DNA of 64,000 bases from Pseudomonas sp. 8AS (GCF_902506505.1 NZ_LR733406.1:124001-188000); one strand, 5' to 3'; positions 28,769 through 38,201 are shown, counted from the stretch's first letter. Notes: a model not told the origin generated them from the sequence alone. Program-made: numbers and translations.

Positions 28769-29389
28769 ATGCGCGCAGATCTGGACATCATCCAGGAATG
28801 GATCCCCGCCGGCAGCCGCGTGCTCGACCTCGGCTGCGGCGACGGCGAGCTGCTGGCCTGGCTGCACGCCAACAAGAACGTCGGCGGCTACGGCCTGGAG
28901 ATCGACGCGGAAAAGATCGCCACCTGCATCGAGCGCGGGGTCAACGTGATCGAGCAGAACCTCGACCAGGGCCTGGGCAACTTCGCCGACCACAGCTTCG
29001 ACGTGGTGGTCATGACCCAGTCGCTGCAGGCCCTGAAGTACCCGGACAAGGTCTTGGCAGAAATGCTGCGGGTCGGCAAGACCTGCATCATCACCTTCCC
29101 CAACTTCGGCCACTGGCGCTGCCGCTGGTACCTGGCGCGCAACGGCCGCATGCCGGTCTCCGACTTCCTGCCCTACACCTGGTACAACACGCCGAACATC
29201 CACTTCTGCACCTTCGCCGACTTCGAGCGCCTGTGCCTGCAGCTGAGCGCCCGGGTCGAGGAACGCCTGGCGGTGGATCACGAGCATCGGCACAGCCTGG
29301 GCAGCAAGCTTTGGCCTAATCTGATGGGAGAGATCGGCATCTATCGCGTCAGCGGGCCCGGCCTGGCCGATCACCGCGTAGCCCTCTAA
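28769..29389 (+). CDS. metW: MetW, methionine biosynthesis methyltransferase-fold protein
   Basis: A 206-residue class I methyltransferase fold encoded with metX. It shows the SAM loop VLDLGCGDGELLAWL (about 19-33), GYGLEIDAEKIATCIERG, FDVVVMTQSLQAL and FPNFGHWRCRWYLARNGRMP. MetW is thought to be needed together with MetX for efficient homoserine acylation; the methyl acceptor, if any, is unknown. It is coupled to metX by a three-base gap and followed after 24 bp by the DUF4426 gene. Confidence 0.94.
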   Translation: MRADLDIIQEWIPAGSRVLDLGCGDGELLAWLHANKNVGGYGLEIDAEKIATCIERGVNVIEQNLDQGLGNFADHSFDVVVMTQSLQALKYPDKVLAEMLRVGKTCIITFPNFGHWRCRWYLARNGRMPVSDFLPYTWYNTPNIHFCTFADFERLCLQLSARVEERLAVDHEHRHSLGSKLWPNLMGEIGIYRVSGPGLADHRVAL

Positions 29390-29413
29390 CCCCTGACGCC
29401 CAGGAGAAAACCC

Positions 29414-29833
29414 ATGCCTCGCCTCGCTTCCCTGCTGCTGTGCCTGCTCGTCGCCCTGCCCGCCTTCGCCGAACGCAAACAGAGCTTCGGCGACCTCGAC
29501 GTGCATTACAGCGTGTTCAACTCCAGCTTCCTGCAGCCGGATATCGCCGCCGCCGCGGGCCTGAACCGCAGCAAGACCACCGGCGTGGTCAACGTCGCCG
29601 CGCTCAAGGCCGGCAAAGGCGTGCCGGCCCAGGTCAGCGGCCAGGTGAAGAACCTGCTCGGCCAGACCAGCGCGCTGAGCTTCAAGCAGGTGCTGGAGAG
29701 CGGCGCGGTGTACTACCTGGCCGAGTTCCCGCTGCGCGAGCGCGAGATGCTCAAGTTCACCCTCAACCTGCAGGTCGGCGATGCCGCACCGCAGAGTTTC
29801 AGCTTTGACCAGGAAGTGTTTCCGGACGAATGA
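29414..29833 (+). CDS. Periplasmic DUF4426 protein
   Basis: A 139-residue protein with a signal peptide (about 1-19, [16 protein letters not shown], cleavage after AFA) and a small beta-rich DUF4426 domain starting [20 protein letters not shown]. Its function is unknown. It has a good ribosome site (AGGAGA) and its stop overlaps the rdgB start, so it is probably co-translated. The metW-DUF4426-rdgB-hemW order is common in Pseudomonas. Confidence 0.87.
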   Translation: MPRLASLLLCLLVALPAFAERKQSFGDLDVHYSVFNSSFLQPDIAAAAGLNRSKTTGVVNVAALKAGKGVPAQVSGQVKNLLGQTSALSFKQVLESGAVYYLAEFPLREREMLKFTLNLQVGDAAPQSFSFDQEVFPDE

Positions 29834-30426
29834 TGCAGCTCACCGAACTCGTGCTGGCCAGCCACAACGCCGGCAAACTCAAGGAACTCCAGGCCATGCT
29901 CGGCGAGCACGTGCGCGTGCGCTCGGTGGGCGAGTTCTCCAGCGTGGAGCCGGAGGAGACCGGCCTGTCCTTCGTCGAGAACGCCATCCTCAAGGCCCGC
30001 CATGCTGCCCGGGTGTCCGGCCTGCCGGCGCTGGCCGACGACTCCGGGCTGGCGGTGGACTGCCTCGGCGGCGCACCCGGCATCTACTCGGCGCGCTATG
30101 CCGATGGCCAGGGTGACGCGGCCAACAACGCCAAGCTGCTGGACGCGCTCAAGGACGTGCCGGATGCCGAGCGCGGCGCCCAGTTCGTCTGCGCCCTGGC
30201 CCTGGTGCGGCACGCCGACGACCCGCTGCCGATCCTCTGCGAGGGCCTCTGGCACGGCAGCATCCTGCACGCTCCCTGCGGCGACCATGGCTTCGGCTAC
30301 GACCCGCTGTTCTGGGTCGCCGAACGCGGCTGCTCCAGCGCCGAGCTGACCTCGATCGAGAAGAACCAGCTCAGCCACCGCGCCCGCGCCATGGCCCTGC
30401 TCAAGCAGCGCCTGGGGCTGGCATGA
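29830..30426 (+). CDS. rdgB: RdgB, XTP/dITP diphosphatase (house-cleaning nucleotidase)
   Basis: Hydrolyses non-canonical purine triphosphates (XTP, ITP, dITP) to monophosphates, preventing their incorporation. The 198-residue protein has the N-terminal substrate loop [18 protein letters not shown] (about 6-23), [33 protein letters not shown] with the catalytic acidic residues, and GFGYDPLFW and [10 protein letters not shown]. The start at 29830 overlaps the previous stop; an ATG one codon later is equally usable. The stop overlaps hemW. Confidence 0.95.
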   Translation: MMQLTELVLASHNAGKLKELQAMLGEHVRVRSVGEFSSVEPEETGLSFVENAILKARHAARVSGLPALADDSGLAVDCLGGAPGIYSARYADGQGDAANNAKLLDALKDVPDAERGAQFVCALALVRHADDPLPILCEGLWHGSILHAPCGDHGFGYDPLFWVAERGCSSAELTSIEKNQLSHRARAMALLKQRLGLA

Positions 30427-31583
30427 GCCTGCAGCGCAGCGGCGGCTTCCAGCTGCCGCCACTGGCGCTGTATATCCACATCCCGTGGTGCGTGCGCAAA
30501 TGCCCGTACTGCGACTTCAACTCCCACGCCGCCGGGCCGAGCCTGCCCGAGGAAGAGTACGTCGACGCCCTGCTGGCCGACCTGGACGCCGACCTGCGCC
30601 ATGTCCACGGCCGCACGCTGTCTTCGATCTTCTTCGGCGGCGGCACCCCCAGCCTGTTCTCGGCCCGCGCCCTGGGCCGCCTGCTGGAAGGCGTGGAGCG
30701 GCGTGTCGGGTTCGCCGGTGACATCGAGATCACCCTGGAAGCCAACCCCGGGACCTTCGAGCAGGCCAAGTTCCGCGACTACCGCCGGCTCGGCATCAAT
30801 CGCCTGTCGATCGGCGTGCAGAGCTTCCAAGAAGCCAAGCTCAAGGCCCTCGGCCGCATCCACGACGGTAATGAGGCCGTGCGAGCCGCCGATATGGCGC
30901 GCGCCGCCGGCTTCGACAACTTCAACCTCGACCTGATGCACGGCCTGCCCGAGCAGAGCATCGAGGACGCCCTGTTCGACCTGCGCACCGCCATCGCCCA
31001 GGGGCCGACGCACCTGTCCTGGTACCAGCTGACCATGGAGCCCAACACGGTGTTCTGGAGCCAGCCGCCGGCGCTGCCGGAAGACGACCTGCTGTGGGAC
31101 ATCCAGGAAGCCGGCCAGGCCCTGCTGGCCGAGCAGGGCTACGCCCAGTACGAGGTCTCCGCCTACGCCCAGGCCGGCCAGGCGGCGCGGCACAACCTCA
31201 ACTACTGGACCTTCGGCGACTTCCTCGGCATCGGCGCCGGTGCCCACGCCAAGCTGAGCAGCCCGGCCGGGCAGATCGCGCGCAGCTGGAAGACCCGCCT
31301 GCCCAAGGACTACCTCGACCCGGCCAAGACCTTCCAGGCCGGCGAACGCCTGCTGACGGCCGACGAGCTGCCGTTCGAGTTCCTGATGAACGCGCTGCGC
31401 CTCACCGAAGGCGTACCTGCCAGCCTGTTCACCGCGCGCACCGGCCTGCCCCTGGCACAACTGGATGGCGCCCGGCGCGAGGCCGAGGCACGCAAGCTGC
31501 TGCTGGCCGACCCGACACGCCTGGTCGCCACCCGCGAAGGCCAGCTGTTCCTCAACGATCTGTTGCAGCACTTTCTGCCCTGA
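30423..31583 (+). CDS. hemW: HemW, radical-SAM heme chaperone
   Basis: A 386-residue radical-SAM protein related to HemN. The cluster Cys are C23, C27 and C30 in [16 protein letters not shown]. The diagnostic HNxxYW heme-binding motif of HemW is present as RHNLNYW (about 258-264). HemW binds heme and passes it to target proteins rather than oxidising coproporphyrinogen, as older annotation states. [13 protein letters not shown] and [11 protein letters not shown] are also family marks. The start overlaps rdgB (ATGA). It ends the long conserved block of plus-strand genes. Confidence 0.94.
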   Translation: MSLQRSGGFQLPPLALYIHIPWCVRKCPYCDFNSHAAGPSLPEEEYVDALLADLDADLRHVHGRTLSSIFFGGGTPSLFSARALGRLLEGVERRVGFAGDIEITLEANPGTFEQAKFRDYRRLGINRLSIGVQSFQEAKLKALGRIHDGNEAVRAADMARAAGFDNFNLDLMHGLPEQSIEDALFDLRTAIAQGPTHLSWYQLTMEPNTVFWSQPPALPEDDLLWDIQEAGQALLAEQGYAQYEVSAYAQAGQAARHNLNYWTFGDFLGIGAGAHAKLSSPAGQIARSWKTRLPKDYLDPAKTFQAGERLLTADELPFEFLMNALRLTEGVPASLFTARTGLPLAQLDGARREAEARKLLLADPTRLVATREGQLFLNDLLQHFLP

Positions 31584-31752
31584 ACCCAGGCCGCCCAGGT
31601 CGATTGCGCCGCAAAGCGCGGCGACACCCGTGATGCGCTGACGTGCCGCCGAGCTACCGCTCTCGGCCGCGGCGCCGCAGGCCGCTGCCGTCCTGCGCCG
31701 GAGCCGGCGTCACCTATACTTTTCTACCTGGCCCCATCGCCCAGGAGACAAC

Positions 31753-32049
31753 ATGAATAGCTCCACCGGCTCACGCCTCGCCATGACGGCCCTGCTGCTG
31801 GCCGTGGCCTCCCCCCTGCTCATTCCCGCCCCGGCCCATGCCGATACCTATGGCTCGGAACGCCGGCAAGATAGGCGCAGCGACCGCTACGATGCGCGCG
31901 ACAACCGCCAGAGCGGGCGCGAGGAAGCGCGGGATCTCAAGCAGGAATGTCTGAACTCGGATGACAACCGCATGGATTGCCGGCAACTCAAGCGCGGCAC
32001 CAAGCAGGATACCCGGCAGGAATCGCGACAGATCCGCCGGGACGACTGA
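31753..32049 (+). CDS. Small secreted Arg/Asp-rich hypothetical protein
   Basis: A 98-residue protein that I do not recognise. A clear signal peptide (about 1-30, with LAMTALLLAVASPLLIPAPAHA, cleavage after AHA) precedes a very hydrophilic mature part of about 67 residues made mostly of Arg, Asp, Gln and Glu (DRRSDRYDARDNRQSG). It has two Cys 12 residues apart that could form one disulfide in the periplasm. A strong ribosome site (AGGAGA) is present. It is 169 bp downstream of hemW and has its own probable promoter. The composition suggests a charged, little-folded periplasmic protein; nothing in the neighbours tells its job. Confidence 0.7.
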   Translation: MNSSTGSRLAMTALLLAVASPLLIPAPAHADTYGSERRQDRRSDRYDARDNRQSGREEARDLKQECLNSDDNRMDCRQLKRGTKQDTRQESRQIRRDD

Positions 32050-32221
32050 TGGCGGCTGCTGGCGGCCACATGCCCTGACTGGCCGCAGCAACGGTGTGTG
32101 CCAGCACATGACCCGGCGGCCCCGCCCGACACATCGGCACGCAGCACGGCCACGCTTTGCATTCGCGCCCGGACTAGGGTGCAATGGCGCTCCCACACCC
32201 CGTCCAGAATAAGGGCCACCG

Positions 32222-32545
32222 ATGGATCTGCTGCTCGACCTGATCACCACCCTGTCGCGCTGGTGCCGCGGCAACCTGCACGACATTTCCCTGGCCATCA
32301 TGGCCACCCTGTTCGTGCTGTTCGGGCCGGGTATCAATGCCTGGGTGCAACGCTCGATCAGCAGCTTCAACTTCTTCCTGCGCACGCTGATCTTCGTCCT
32401 GGTCTGCGCGGTCGGCTACGGCCTGGCCATCGTCTTCCTCACCCCCTGGCTGGCCCAGGGCCTGGGCTACTTCAACAACTTCACCCTGGCGCCGGTGCTG
32501 TTGCTGGTGTTCTTCCTGATCGGCGTGCTGGCCGACCGCAGCTGA
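32222..32545 (+). CDS. DUF3392 family inner-membrane protein
   Basis: A 107-residue membrane protein with about three hydrophobic helices (ISLAIMATLFVLFGPGINAW, FLRTLIFVLVCAVGYGLAIV and LAPVLLLVFFLIGVLADR). The family is found in Pseudomonas and other gammaproteobacteria and has no known function. The N-terminus MDLLLDLITTLSRWCRGNLH is typical. In other Pseudomonas, as I recall, it is encoded near hslO and pckA, which fits the genes just downstream. Confidence 0.75.
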   Translation: MDLLLDLITTLSRWCRGNLHDISLAIMATLFVLFGPGINAWVQRSISSFNFFLRTLIFVLVCAVGYGLAIVFLTPWLAQGLGYFNNFTLAPVLLLVFFLIGVLADRS

Positions 32546-32726
32546 CCCCGCCCACCGCGCGGCCGCCTTGTTCGCCCGCGGCCTTGCACAACAGCCGCTG
32601 ATCGCCTTTTCTGTGTAACCAGGTGGATGCCGCTGGCCATCCGCCCATGGCCCTGTCCGCGCCGCCACCGGCTGCGCCCGGACGGTCGCCCGGCAGTCCT
32701 CCCCACCGACCCACCCCGGAGGCACC

Positions 32727-32840
32727 ATGAAGCGCATCGCCCCGCTGCTGCTGATCCTCGCCAGCCTGCTCAGCCCAGGCGCCCTGGCGGACAACATCGT
32801 CCGCGACGGGCACAAGAGCCTGCTGCCGCACCCCGCCTAG
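32727..32840 (+). CDS. Possible 37-residue secreted micro-protein
   Basis: A short open frame starting at an ATG 4 bp after a strong GGAGG ribosome site. It encodes a textbook signal peptide (MKRIAPLLLILASLLSPGALA) and only about 16 further residues (DNIVRDGHKSLLPHPA). Such a signal sequence with a good ribosome site is unlikely by chance, but the mature part is too short to classify. It may be a true small secreted protein or the start of a decayed gene. I know no family for it. Confidence 0.4.
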   Translation: MKRIAPLLLILASLLSPGALADNIVRDGHKSLLPHPA

Positions 32841-33007
32841 TCGGCGATGCGGCGCAAGGCCGTGCCGGCAGGGCGCGGCTACAGCCCCGTGCGCGGCGGC
32901 GAAAAACCAACGAGACAATCCATCCGCTGCACTATCGCCAATCCATCTAACGGACCTGTCGCGGGCGAGGTAGATTGAATTCAGTAGGGCCACACAGGAG
33001 GTAGGGC

Positions 33008-33433
33008 ATGCAGGTATCCGGGTACAGCAGCAACCTGCCGCTCTCGACCCAGATCATCAAGAAAGCCGGCCAGGCCGTCGCATCACCCAACACTCCGGGC
33101 ACTCCGGAGCAGGTGAACCGCGCAGTCGACCGCGCTGCTGATCGAGTCGCCGAGCAACAGGACAGTCAAGCACTGAGCCAGTCCAACCGGCGTAGCGCCG
33201 CCACCCAGTTGTACAGCGCCACCAGCCAGCAACGGCAAATCGATACCTATCTGGCGGTCGCCAGCGAAGGCGAGATCGACAGCCAGCCGGGCGCGGTGGG
33301 AACAGCGCTGCAACTGCGTGACGAAGTCCGTCGCAACCAGCTGGCACAGGACATCGCGAGCAACACCCGCCGCGTCGAGCGGCCCGAGGCAAAACCGGCA
33401 ATGCCGGAACCGTACATGGACACCCGTGCCTGA
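33008..33433 (+). CDS. Hypothetical hydrophilic protein upstream of pckA
   Basis: A 141-residue soluble protein without a signal peptide or membrane helix. The composition (Gln, Ser, Ala, Arg, Asp) and repeats such as VDRAADRVAEQQDSQ suggest a disordered or helical protein. The N-terminus is MQVSGYSSNLPLSTQIIKKA. A near-consensus ribosome site (AGGAGG) precedes the ATG. It is convergent with pckA, with a shared terminator between. I do not recognise a family. The N-terminal SxYSSxLP-like start resembles small conserved Pseudomonas hypotheticals, but that is only an impression. Confidence 0.65.
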   Translation: MQVSGYSSNLPLSTQIIKKAGQAVASPNTPGTPEQVNRAVDRAADRVAEQQDSQALSQSNRRSAATQLYSATSQQRQIDTYLAVASEGEIDSQPGAVGTALQLRDEVRRNQLAQDIASNTRRVERPEAKPAMPEPYMDTRA

Positions 33434-33454
33434 TCTGCACCGCCAGCAGCGCAC

Positions 33455-33481
33455 AAAAAAGCCGCCCGAGGGCGGCTTTTT
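33455..33481. terminator. Bidirectional intrinsic terminator
   Basis: Stem GCCGCCC/GGGCGGC (33461-33467 with 33470-33476) with A-run before and T-run after, between the convergent 141-residue gene and pckA. It can end both. Confidence 0.9.
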
Positions 33482-33497
33482 CTATGGCGCGGTCAGC

Positions 33498-35039
33498 TTA
33501 GAGCTGCGGGCCGGCGTTGCGGATGGCGTCGGACACGTCGAACTTCTTGAAGTTCTCGATGAACAGCTTGGCCAGGCCTTTGGCGGCCTCGTCGTAGGCG
33601 TTCTGGTCGGCCCAGGTGTTGCGCGGGTTGAGCAGGTTTGTCTCGACGCCCGGCACGGCCTTCGGCACGTCCAGGTTGATCAGCGGCAGGTGCTCGGTTT
33701 CGGCACCGATCAGCGCGCCGCTCTGGATGGCCGCGATCACGCCACGGGTGGTCGGGATGTTGAAGCGCTTGCCGACGCCGTAGCCACCGCCGGTCCAGCC
33801 GGTGTTGACCAGGTAGACCTTGGAGCCGAAGCCGTTGATGCGCTTGATCAGCAGCTCGGCGTACTCGCCAGCCGGGCGCGGGAAGAACGGCGCACCGAAG
33901 CAGGTGGAGAAGGTCGACTTGATGCCGCTACCGCTGCCCATTTCGGTGGAACCGACCAGCGCGGTGTAGCCGGACAGGAAGTGGTAGGCCGCCTGCTCGT
34001 TGTTCAGGATCGACACCGGCGGCAGTACGCCGGTCAGGTCGCAGGTCAGGAAGATCACCGCGTTCGGCTCGCCGCCCAGGTTCTTCTCGCTGCGCTTCTC
34101 GACGTGCTCCAGCGGGTAGGCGGCACGGCTGTTCTGGGTCAGGCTGTCGTCGGTGTAATCCGGCACGCGGTTCTCGTCGAGCACCACGTTTTCCAGCACG
34201 GCGCCGAACTGGATGGCTTTCCAGATCACCGGCTCGTTCTTCTCGGACAGGTCGATGCACTTGGCATAGCAACCGCCTTCGATGTTGAACACCACGCCCT
34301 CGCCCCAGCCGTGCTCGTCGTCACCGATCAGGTAGCGGCTTTCGTCGGCGGACAGGGTGGTCTTGCCGGTGCCGGACAGACCGAAGAACAGGGTCACGTC
34401 GCCTTCTTCGCCGATGTTGGCGGCGCAGTGCATCGGCAGCACGTCTTTTTCCGGCAGCAGGAAGTTCTGCACGGAGAACATGGCCTTCTTCATTTCACCG
34501 GCGTAGCGCATGCCGGCCAGCAGGACCTTCTTGGCGGCGAAGTTGATGATCACGCAGCCGTCGGAGTTGGTGCCGTCACGCTCCGGCACGCACTCGAAGT
34601 TGGGCACGTTGAGCACCTTCCACTCGTCCTTGCCGGCCGGGTTGTAGGCCTGCGGTTCGATGAACAGCTGGCGGCCGAACAGGTTCTGCCAGGCGGTGGC
34701 GGTGGTCATCTTGACCGGCAGGTAGTGCTCGGCGGCGGAGCCGACATGCACGTGGGAAACGAAGCGATCCTGGCCGTGGTTGAATTCCTCGACGCGGTCC
34801 CACAGGGCATCGAACTTGTCGGCCGGGAACGGACGGTTGATGTTGCCCCAGGCGATTTTCGCCTCGCTGCTCGGCTCCTGCACGATGTAACGGTCAGCCG
34901 GGGAACGACCGGTGCGATGACCGGTACGCACAACCAGCGCGCCATTGGCGGCCAGCTCGCCTTCGCCACGGCGAATGGCCTCTTCGACCAGTTGGGCAAC
35001 GCTGATATCGGTGTAAACGGCGGTGTTGGCTTGCGTCAT
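33498..35039 (-). CDS. pckA: Phosphoenolpyruvate carboxykinase (ATP)
   Basis: Gluconeogenic enzyme converting oxaloacetate and ATP to phosphoenolpyruvate, ADP and CO2. The 513-residue protein has [14 protein letters not shown] (substrate binding, about 40-53), the P-loop [16 protein letters not shown] (about 231-246) and the kinase-2 region [13 protein letters not shown], plus [11 protein letters not shown] and the C-terminal [15 protein letters not shown]. The start at 35039 ([12 protein letters not shown]) is the family start. An 18-codon longer form is open but lacks similarity. It reads away from hslO, which lies upstream on the same strand; a shared inverted repeat lies between. Confidence 0.97.
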   Translation of the reverse strand: MTQANTAVYTDISVAQLVEEAIRRGEGELAANGALVVRTGHRTGRSPADRYIVQEPSSEAKIAWGNINRPFPADKFDALWDRVEEFNHGQDRFVSHVHVGSAAEHYLPVKMTTATAWQNLFGRQLFIEPQAYNPAGKDEWKVLNVPNFECVPERDGTNSDGCVIINFAAKKVLLAGMRYAGEMKKAMFSVQNFLLPEKDVLPMHCAANIGEEGDVTLFFGLSGTGKTTLSADESRYLIGDDEHGWGEGVVFNIEGGCYAKCIDLSEKNEPVIWKAIQFGAVLENVVLDENRVPDYTDDSLTQNSRAAYPLEHVEKRSEKNLGGEPNAVIFLTCDLTGVLPPVSILNNEQAAYHFLSGYTALVGSTEMGSGSGIKSTFSTCFGAPFFPRPAGEYAELLIKRINGFGSKVYLVNTGWTGGGYGVGKRFNIPTTRGVIAAIQSGALIGAETEHLPLINLDVPKAVPGVETNLLNPRNTWADQNAYDEAAKGLAKLFIENFKKFDVSDAIRNAGPQL

Positions 35040-35129
35040 GAGGGTCCCCGTCGGCGGCTGGCCGAGTCTTCCAAACGTTGTGTAGTAAGCCACTGGCTTC
35101 GCTACAGCGATAAAAAAGTCGCGGGAGTA

Positions 35130-35154
35130 TGCCAGAAAAGCCGGCTTTTTGGCA
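35130..35154 (-). terminator. Inverted repeat between hslO and pckA
   Basis: Near-perfect palindrome TGCCA.AAAAGCC/GGCTTTTTGGCA with one mismatch. It lies after the hslO stop and upstream of pckA, so it could be the hslO terminator or an operator for pckA. Confidence 0.4.
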
Positions 35155-35197
35155 GCCTCTTGTCTACCGATCTAACCGATAGACGCACGCTATAGCA

Positions 35198-36085
35198 TCA
35201 ATGCCGGGTCGCCGAAGGCGCCTGGGTATCGCCGCTGGCGAATAGCTGCGCCACATCGGCCGCGTCGAAGGCATAGCGCTGGTTGCAGAACTGGCAGTCG
35301 ATCACCACCCGTCCGGCATGCTCGCCGAGCAGCAGCTCGGCATCTTCCTGGCCCAGGCTGATCAGCGCCCGCGCCGAACGCTCGCGCGAGCAGCTGCAGC
35401 GGAACTGCAGGGGCAGCGGATCGAACAGGCGCAAGGCTTCCTGGTGATACAGGCGGTGCAGCACGGTGTGGTTGTCCAGGCCGAGCAGTTCTTCGGCGCT
35501 CAGGGTGTTGGCCAGGGTCAGCAGGTGTTCCCAGCTGGCGGCCCGTTCCTCGGGGTCCGGCAGGCGGTCGGCCGGCAGTTGCTGCAGCAGCAGGCCGCGG
35601 GCGCGGCGGCCGTCGGCATGCAGCCAGAAGCGGGTGGGCAGCTGCTCGGAGCTGGCGAAGTATTCGGACAGGCAGTCGGCCAGGCTGTCGCCTTCCAGGC
35701 CAACGATGCCCTGGTAGCGCTGGCCCTGCTGGTGGTCGATGGTCAGCGTCAGGCTGCCTTCGGGCATCAGCTCGCGCAGGCCGGCATCGGCCTTGATCTG
35801 CTCGGCGTCGTAGCGGGCGATGCCACGCACTTCGCGCTTGCTGGAGATCTCGATCATCAGCAGCGGCACCGGGCCGTTGGAGCGCGCCTGCAGGATCAGC
35901 AGGCCATCGAACTTCAGGGTACCGACCAGCAGCGCGGCGGCGGCGAGCATTTCGCCGAGCAGCTGGGCCACCGGCTGCGGGTAGGGATGCTTGGCCAGCA
36001 CGTGCTGGTAGCTCTCGCCGAGGCTGGCCAGTTCGCCGCGCACATCGGAGTCGTCGAACAGGAAACGTTGAGTGAAATCGGTCAT
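35198..36085 (-). CDS. hslO: Hsp33 redox-regulated chaperone
   Basis: A 295-residue chaperone turned on by oxidation and unfolding stress. The C-terminal zinc-binding Cys are in FRCSCSRE (about 231 and 233) and [13 protein letters not shown] (about 264 and 267), spacing CxC and CxxC as in Hsp33. The N-terminal domain has [16 protein letters not shown] and [17 protein letters not shown]. The start at 36085 ([14 protein letters not shown]) is preferred to an upstream ATG 20 codons earlier. A MITE separates it from hslR. Confidence 0.95.
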   Translation of the reverse strand: MTDFTQRFLFDDSDVRGELASLGESYQHVLAKHPYPQPVAQLLGEMLAAAALLVGTLKFDGLLILQARSNGPVPLLMIEISSKREVRGIARYDAEQIKADAGLRELMPEGSLTLTIDHQQGQRYQGIVGLEGDSLADCLSEYFASSEQLPTRFWLHADGRRARGLLLQQLPADRLPDPEERAASWEHLLTLANTLSAEELLGLDNHTVLHRLYHQEALRLFDPLPLQFRCSCSRERSARALISLGQEDAELLLGEHAGRVVIDCQFCNQRYAFDAADVAQLFASGDTQAPSATRH

Positions 36086-36173
36086 GCCCGGACTCTGCTT
36101 GGTTTCAGGGTTGGCGATTTTAGGCGCAAAGCCCGGCGCGACCAAGGCCCGGCCGTCCAGCGCCCGCCGCTCA

Positions 36174-36313
36174 GAGCCTGTTCACGATCTTTTGGACTAG
36201 AGCCAGACAAGGCAAAAACAGGCGAGGAAGCGGAGTTTACGAGCTGTAAATGAGCATTCCGAGCCTGTTTTTAACGCGGTATGGCCGACGGACAGGAGAT
36301 CGTGAACAGGCTC
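36174..36313. mobile_element. 140-bp MITE with 17-18-bp terminal inverted repeats
   Basis: The ends AGAGCCTGTTCACGATCT (36173-36190) and its exact reverse complement (36297-36314) are an 18-bp perfect terminal inverted repeat. The element (GAGCCTG...CAGGCTC) is flanked on both sides by TCA, a 3-bp target duplication of TNA type, as made by the IS1031 subgroup of the IS5 family. A nested inverted repeat AAAAACAGGC/GCCTGTTTTT is at 36214-36223 and 36263-36272. No reading frame for a transposase is present, so it would be moved in trans. The right-hand TCA is, on the minus strand, the TGA stop codon of hslR. Confidence 0.85.
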
Positions 36314-36709
36314 TCAGTCCTGCCCGCCGCGAAACTGCTGGAGCTGGCGGCGCTGCTTCTTGCTCGGCCGGCCGTCGGTCTGCAGGCCCAGGGCACCGGC
36401 CTTGCGCAGCTCGGCGGCGGCCTCGCGGTGCTCCCGGCTGGCGGCGGTTTCCTCGTACAGCAGCTGTGCCTGCGGCGCCCCGCGGCGCACCATCGACAGC
36501 GCCAGCACGCGCACCGTGCGCTCCTCGAAGCCGGCGCGGATGACGTACTCGTCGCCGATCTTCGGCTCCTTGCCCGGCTTGCAGCGCTCGCCGCGGCAAT
36601 GCACCTTGCCGCCCTCGATGGCCTCCTTGGCCAGGGCGCGGGTCTTGTAGAAGCGCGCCGCCCACAGCCATTTGTCCAGGCGCACCTTGTCTGGGTCTTT
36701 ATCGCTCAT
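36314..36709 (-). CDS. hslR: HslR, Hsp15 ribosome-associated RNA-binding heat-shock protein
   Basis: A 131-residue S4-domain protein that binds free 50S subunits carrying a nascent chain. The S4 domain is at the N-terminus: VRLDKWLWAARFYKTRALAK (about 9-28) and EAIEGGKVHCRG. The basic C-terminus (GRPSKKQRRQLQQFRGGQ) is usual. The start at 36709 (MSDKDPDKVRLDKWLW) is preferred to one 19 codons upstream. The stop codon is formed by the target duplication next to the MITE, so the last residues may have been set by the insertion. It is divergent from rimB. Confidence 0.95.
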   Translation of the reverse strand: MSDKDPDKVRLDKWLWAARFYKTRALAKEAIEGGKVHCRGERCKPGKEPKIGDEYVIRAGFEERTVRVLALSMVRRGAPQAQLLYEETAASREHREAAAELRKAGALGLQTDGRPSKKQRRQLQQFRGGQD

Positions 36710-36809
36710 CGTGCCCTCGCGAAGAGATCGGTCATGACCCTGAATCTTGCCTGATGCAGTTGTCACATGGGCCTACTAGAATGCCCGCAACTTCCGGAGA
36801 AAGCCTGCA

Positions 36810-37277
36810 TTGAAGACTTTCGACCATCTCGCCGTCATCGGCCTGCGCGAATGGATCAACCTGCCCGAGCTGGGCATGGTCGGCCTGCGCGGCAAAATCG
36901 ACACCGGTGCCAGCACCTCGACCCTGCACGCCAGCGATATCCAGGCATTCGAGCGCAACGGCGCACCCTGGGTGCGCTTCACCGCCCACCTCGGCACCCA
37001 GGTGCAGCGCCGCCATCGCTGCGAGGCGCCGCTGGTGACGGTGAAGACCATCAAGAGCTCCAACGGCCAGGCCCAGACCCGCTACGTGATCCGCACCCAG
37101 CTGGCGCTGGGCGATCGCCTGTGGCCGGTGGAGTTCACCCTGGCCTGCCGCAAGACCATGCGCTACCGCGTGCTGCTCGGCTCCAAGGCGCTGGTCGACG
37201 GCCAACTGGTGGTCAACCCGGCGCTGACCTACGTGCAAGACAAACCCCAGCTTTCCCTGCCTTCCGGTGCTCAATGA
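36810..37277 (+). CDS. rimB: RimB, retropepsin-like protease of the ribosomal S6 modification system
   Basis: A 155-residue protein of the ATP-dependent zinc protease/retropepsin-like family. The active-site motif is in [15 protein letters not shown] (Asp-Thr-Gly-Ala, about residue 31). In P. fluorescens RimB acts with RimK by trimming the poly-glutamate tails added to ribosomal protein S6 (RpsF). The start appears to be a TTG at 36810, with GGAGA 10 bases upstream; no ATG gives the conserved N-terminus [19 protein letters not shown]. The stop overlaps the rimK ATG (ATGA), so the two are coupled. Confidence 0.9.
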   Translation: MKTFDHLAVIGLREWINLPELGMVGLRGKIDTGASTSTLHASDIQAFERNGAPWVRFTAHLGTQVQRRHRCEAPLVTVKTIKSSNGQAQTRYVIRTQLALGDRLWPVEFTLACRKTMRYRVLLGSKALVDGQLVVNPALTYVQDKPQLSLPSGAQ

Positions 37278-38179
37278 AGATTGCCATCCTGTCGCGCAAC
37301 CCGCGCCTGTATTCGACCCGTCGCCTGGTGGAGGCCGGCACCGAACGCGGCCATGAAGTGGTGGTGATCGACACCCTGCGCGCCTACATGAACATCGCCA
37401 GCCACAAGCCGCAGATCCACTACCGCGGCCGCCCGCTGGAGAACTTCGACGCGGTGATCCCGCGCATCGGCGCCTCGGTGACCTTCTACGGCTGCGCGGT
37501 GCTGCGCCAGTTCGAGATGATGGGCGTGTTCCCGCTCAACGAGTCGGTGGCGATCAGCCGCTCGCGCGACAAGCTGCGCTCGCTGCAGCTGCTCTCGCGG
37601 CGCGGCGTCGGCCTGCCGGTGACCGGCTTCGCCCACTCGCCGGACGACATCCCCGACCTGATCCAGATGGTCAACGGCGCGCCACTGGTGATCAAGGTGC
37701 TGGAAGGCACCCAGGGCATCGGCGTGGTGCTGTGCGAGACGGAAAAGGCGGCGGAGTCGGTGATCGAGGCCTTCATGGGCCTCAAGCAGAACATCATGGT
37801 CCAGGAGTACATCAAGGAAGCCGGCGGCGCCGACATCCGCTGCTTCGTGGTCGGCGACAAGGTGATCGCGGCGATGAAGCGTCAGGCCAAGCCCGGCGAA
37901 TTCCGCTCCAACCTGCACCGCGGTGGCTCGGCCAGCCTGATCAAGATCACCCCCGAAGAGCGCATGACCGCCATCCGCGCGGCCAAGGTCATGGGCCTGT
38001 CGGTGGCCGGGGTCGACATCCTGCGCTCGCACCACGGCCCGTTGGTGATGGAGGTGAACTCATCCCCTGGCCTGGAAGGCATCGAGACCACCACCGGCAA
38101 GGACGTGGCCGGCATGATCATCCAGTACATCGAGAAGAACGGCGGCCCGCACCTGACCCGGACCAAGGGCAAGGGCTGA
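37274..38179 (+). CDS. rimK: RimK, ribosomal protein S6-L-glutamate ligase
   Basis: A 301-residue ATP-grasp enzyme that adds glutamate residues to the C-terminus of ribosomal protein S6. It has [36 protein letters not shown], the ATP-grasp loop [17 protein letters not shown] (about 139-155), [19 protein letters not shown] and the metal-binding end [14 protein letters not shown]. In Pseudomonas, RimK activity affects translation, motility and virulence and is linked to c-di-GMP. It is convergent with the MASE1-GGDEF-EAL gene, with only 22 bp between. Confidence 0.96.
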   Translation: MKIAILSRNPRLYSTRRLVEAGTERGHEVVVIDTLRAYMNIASHKPQIHYRGRPLENFDAVIPRIGASVTFYGCAVLRQFEMMGVFPLNESVAISRSRDKLRSLQLLSRRGVGLPVTGFAHSPDDIPDLIQMVNGAPLVIKVLEGTQGIGVVLCETEKAAESVIEAFMGLKQNIMVQEYIKEAGGADIRCFVVGDKVIAAMKRQAKPGEFRSNLHRGGSASLIKITPEERMTAIRAAKVMGLSVAGVDILRSHHGPLVMEVNSSPGLEGIETTTGKDVAGMIIQYIEKNGGPHLTRTKGKG

Positions 38180-38201
38180 AGGCGCGGCCCGCCCACCCGG
38201 C

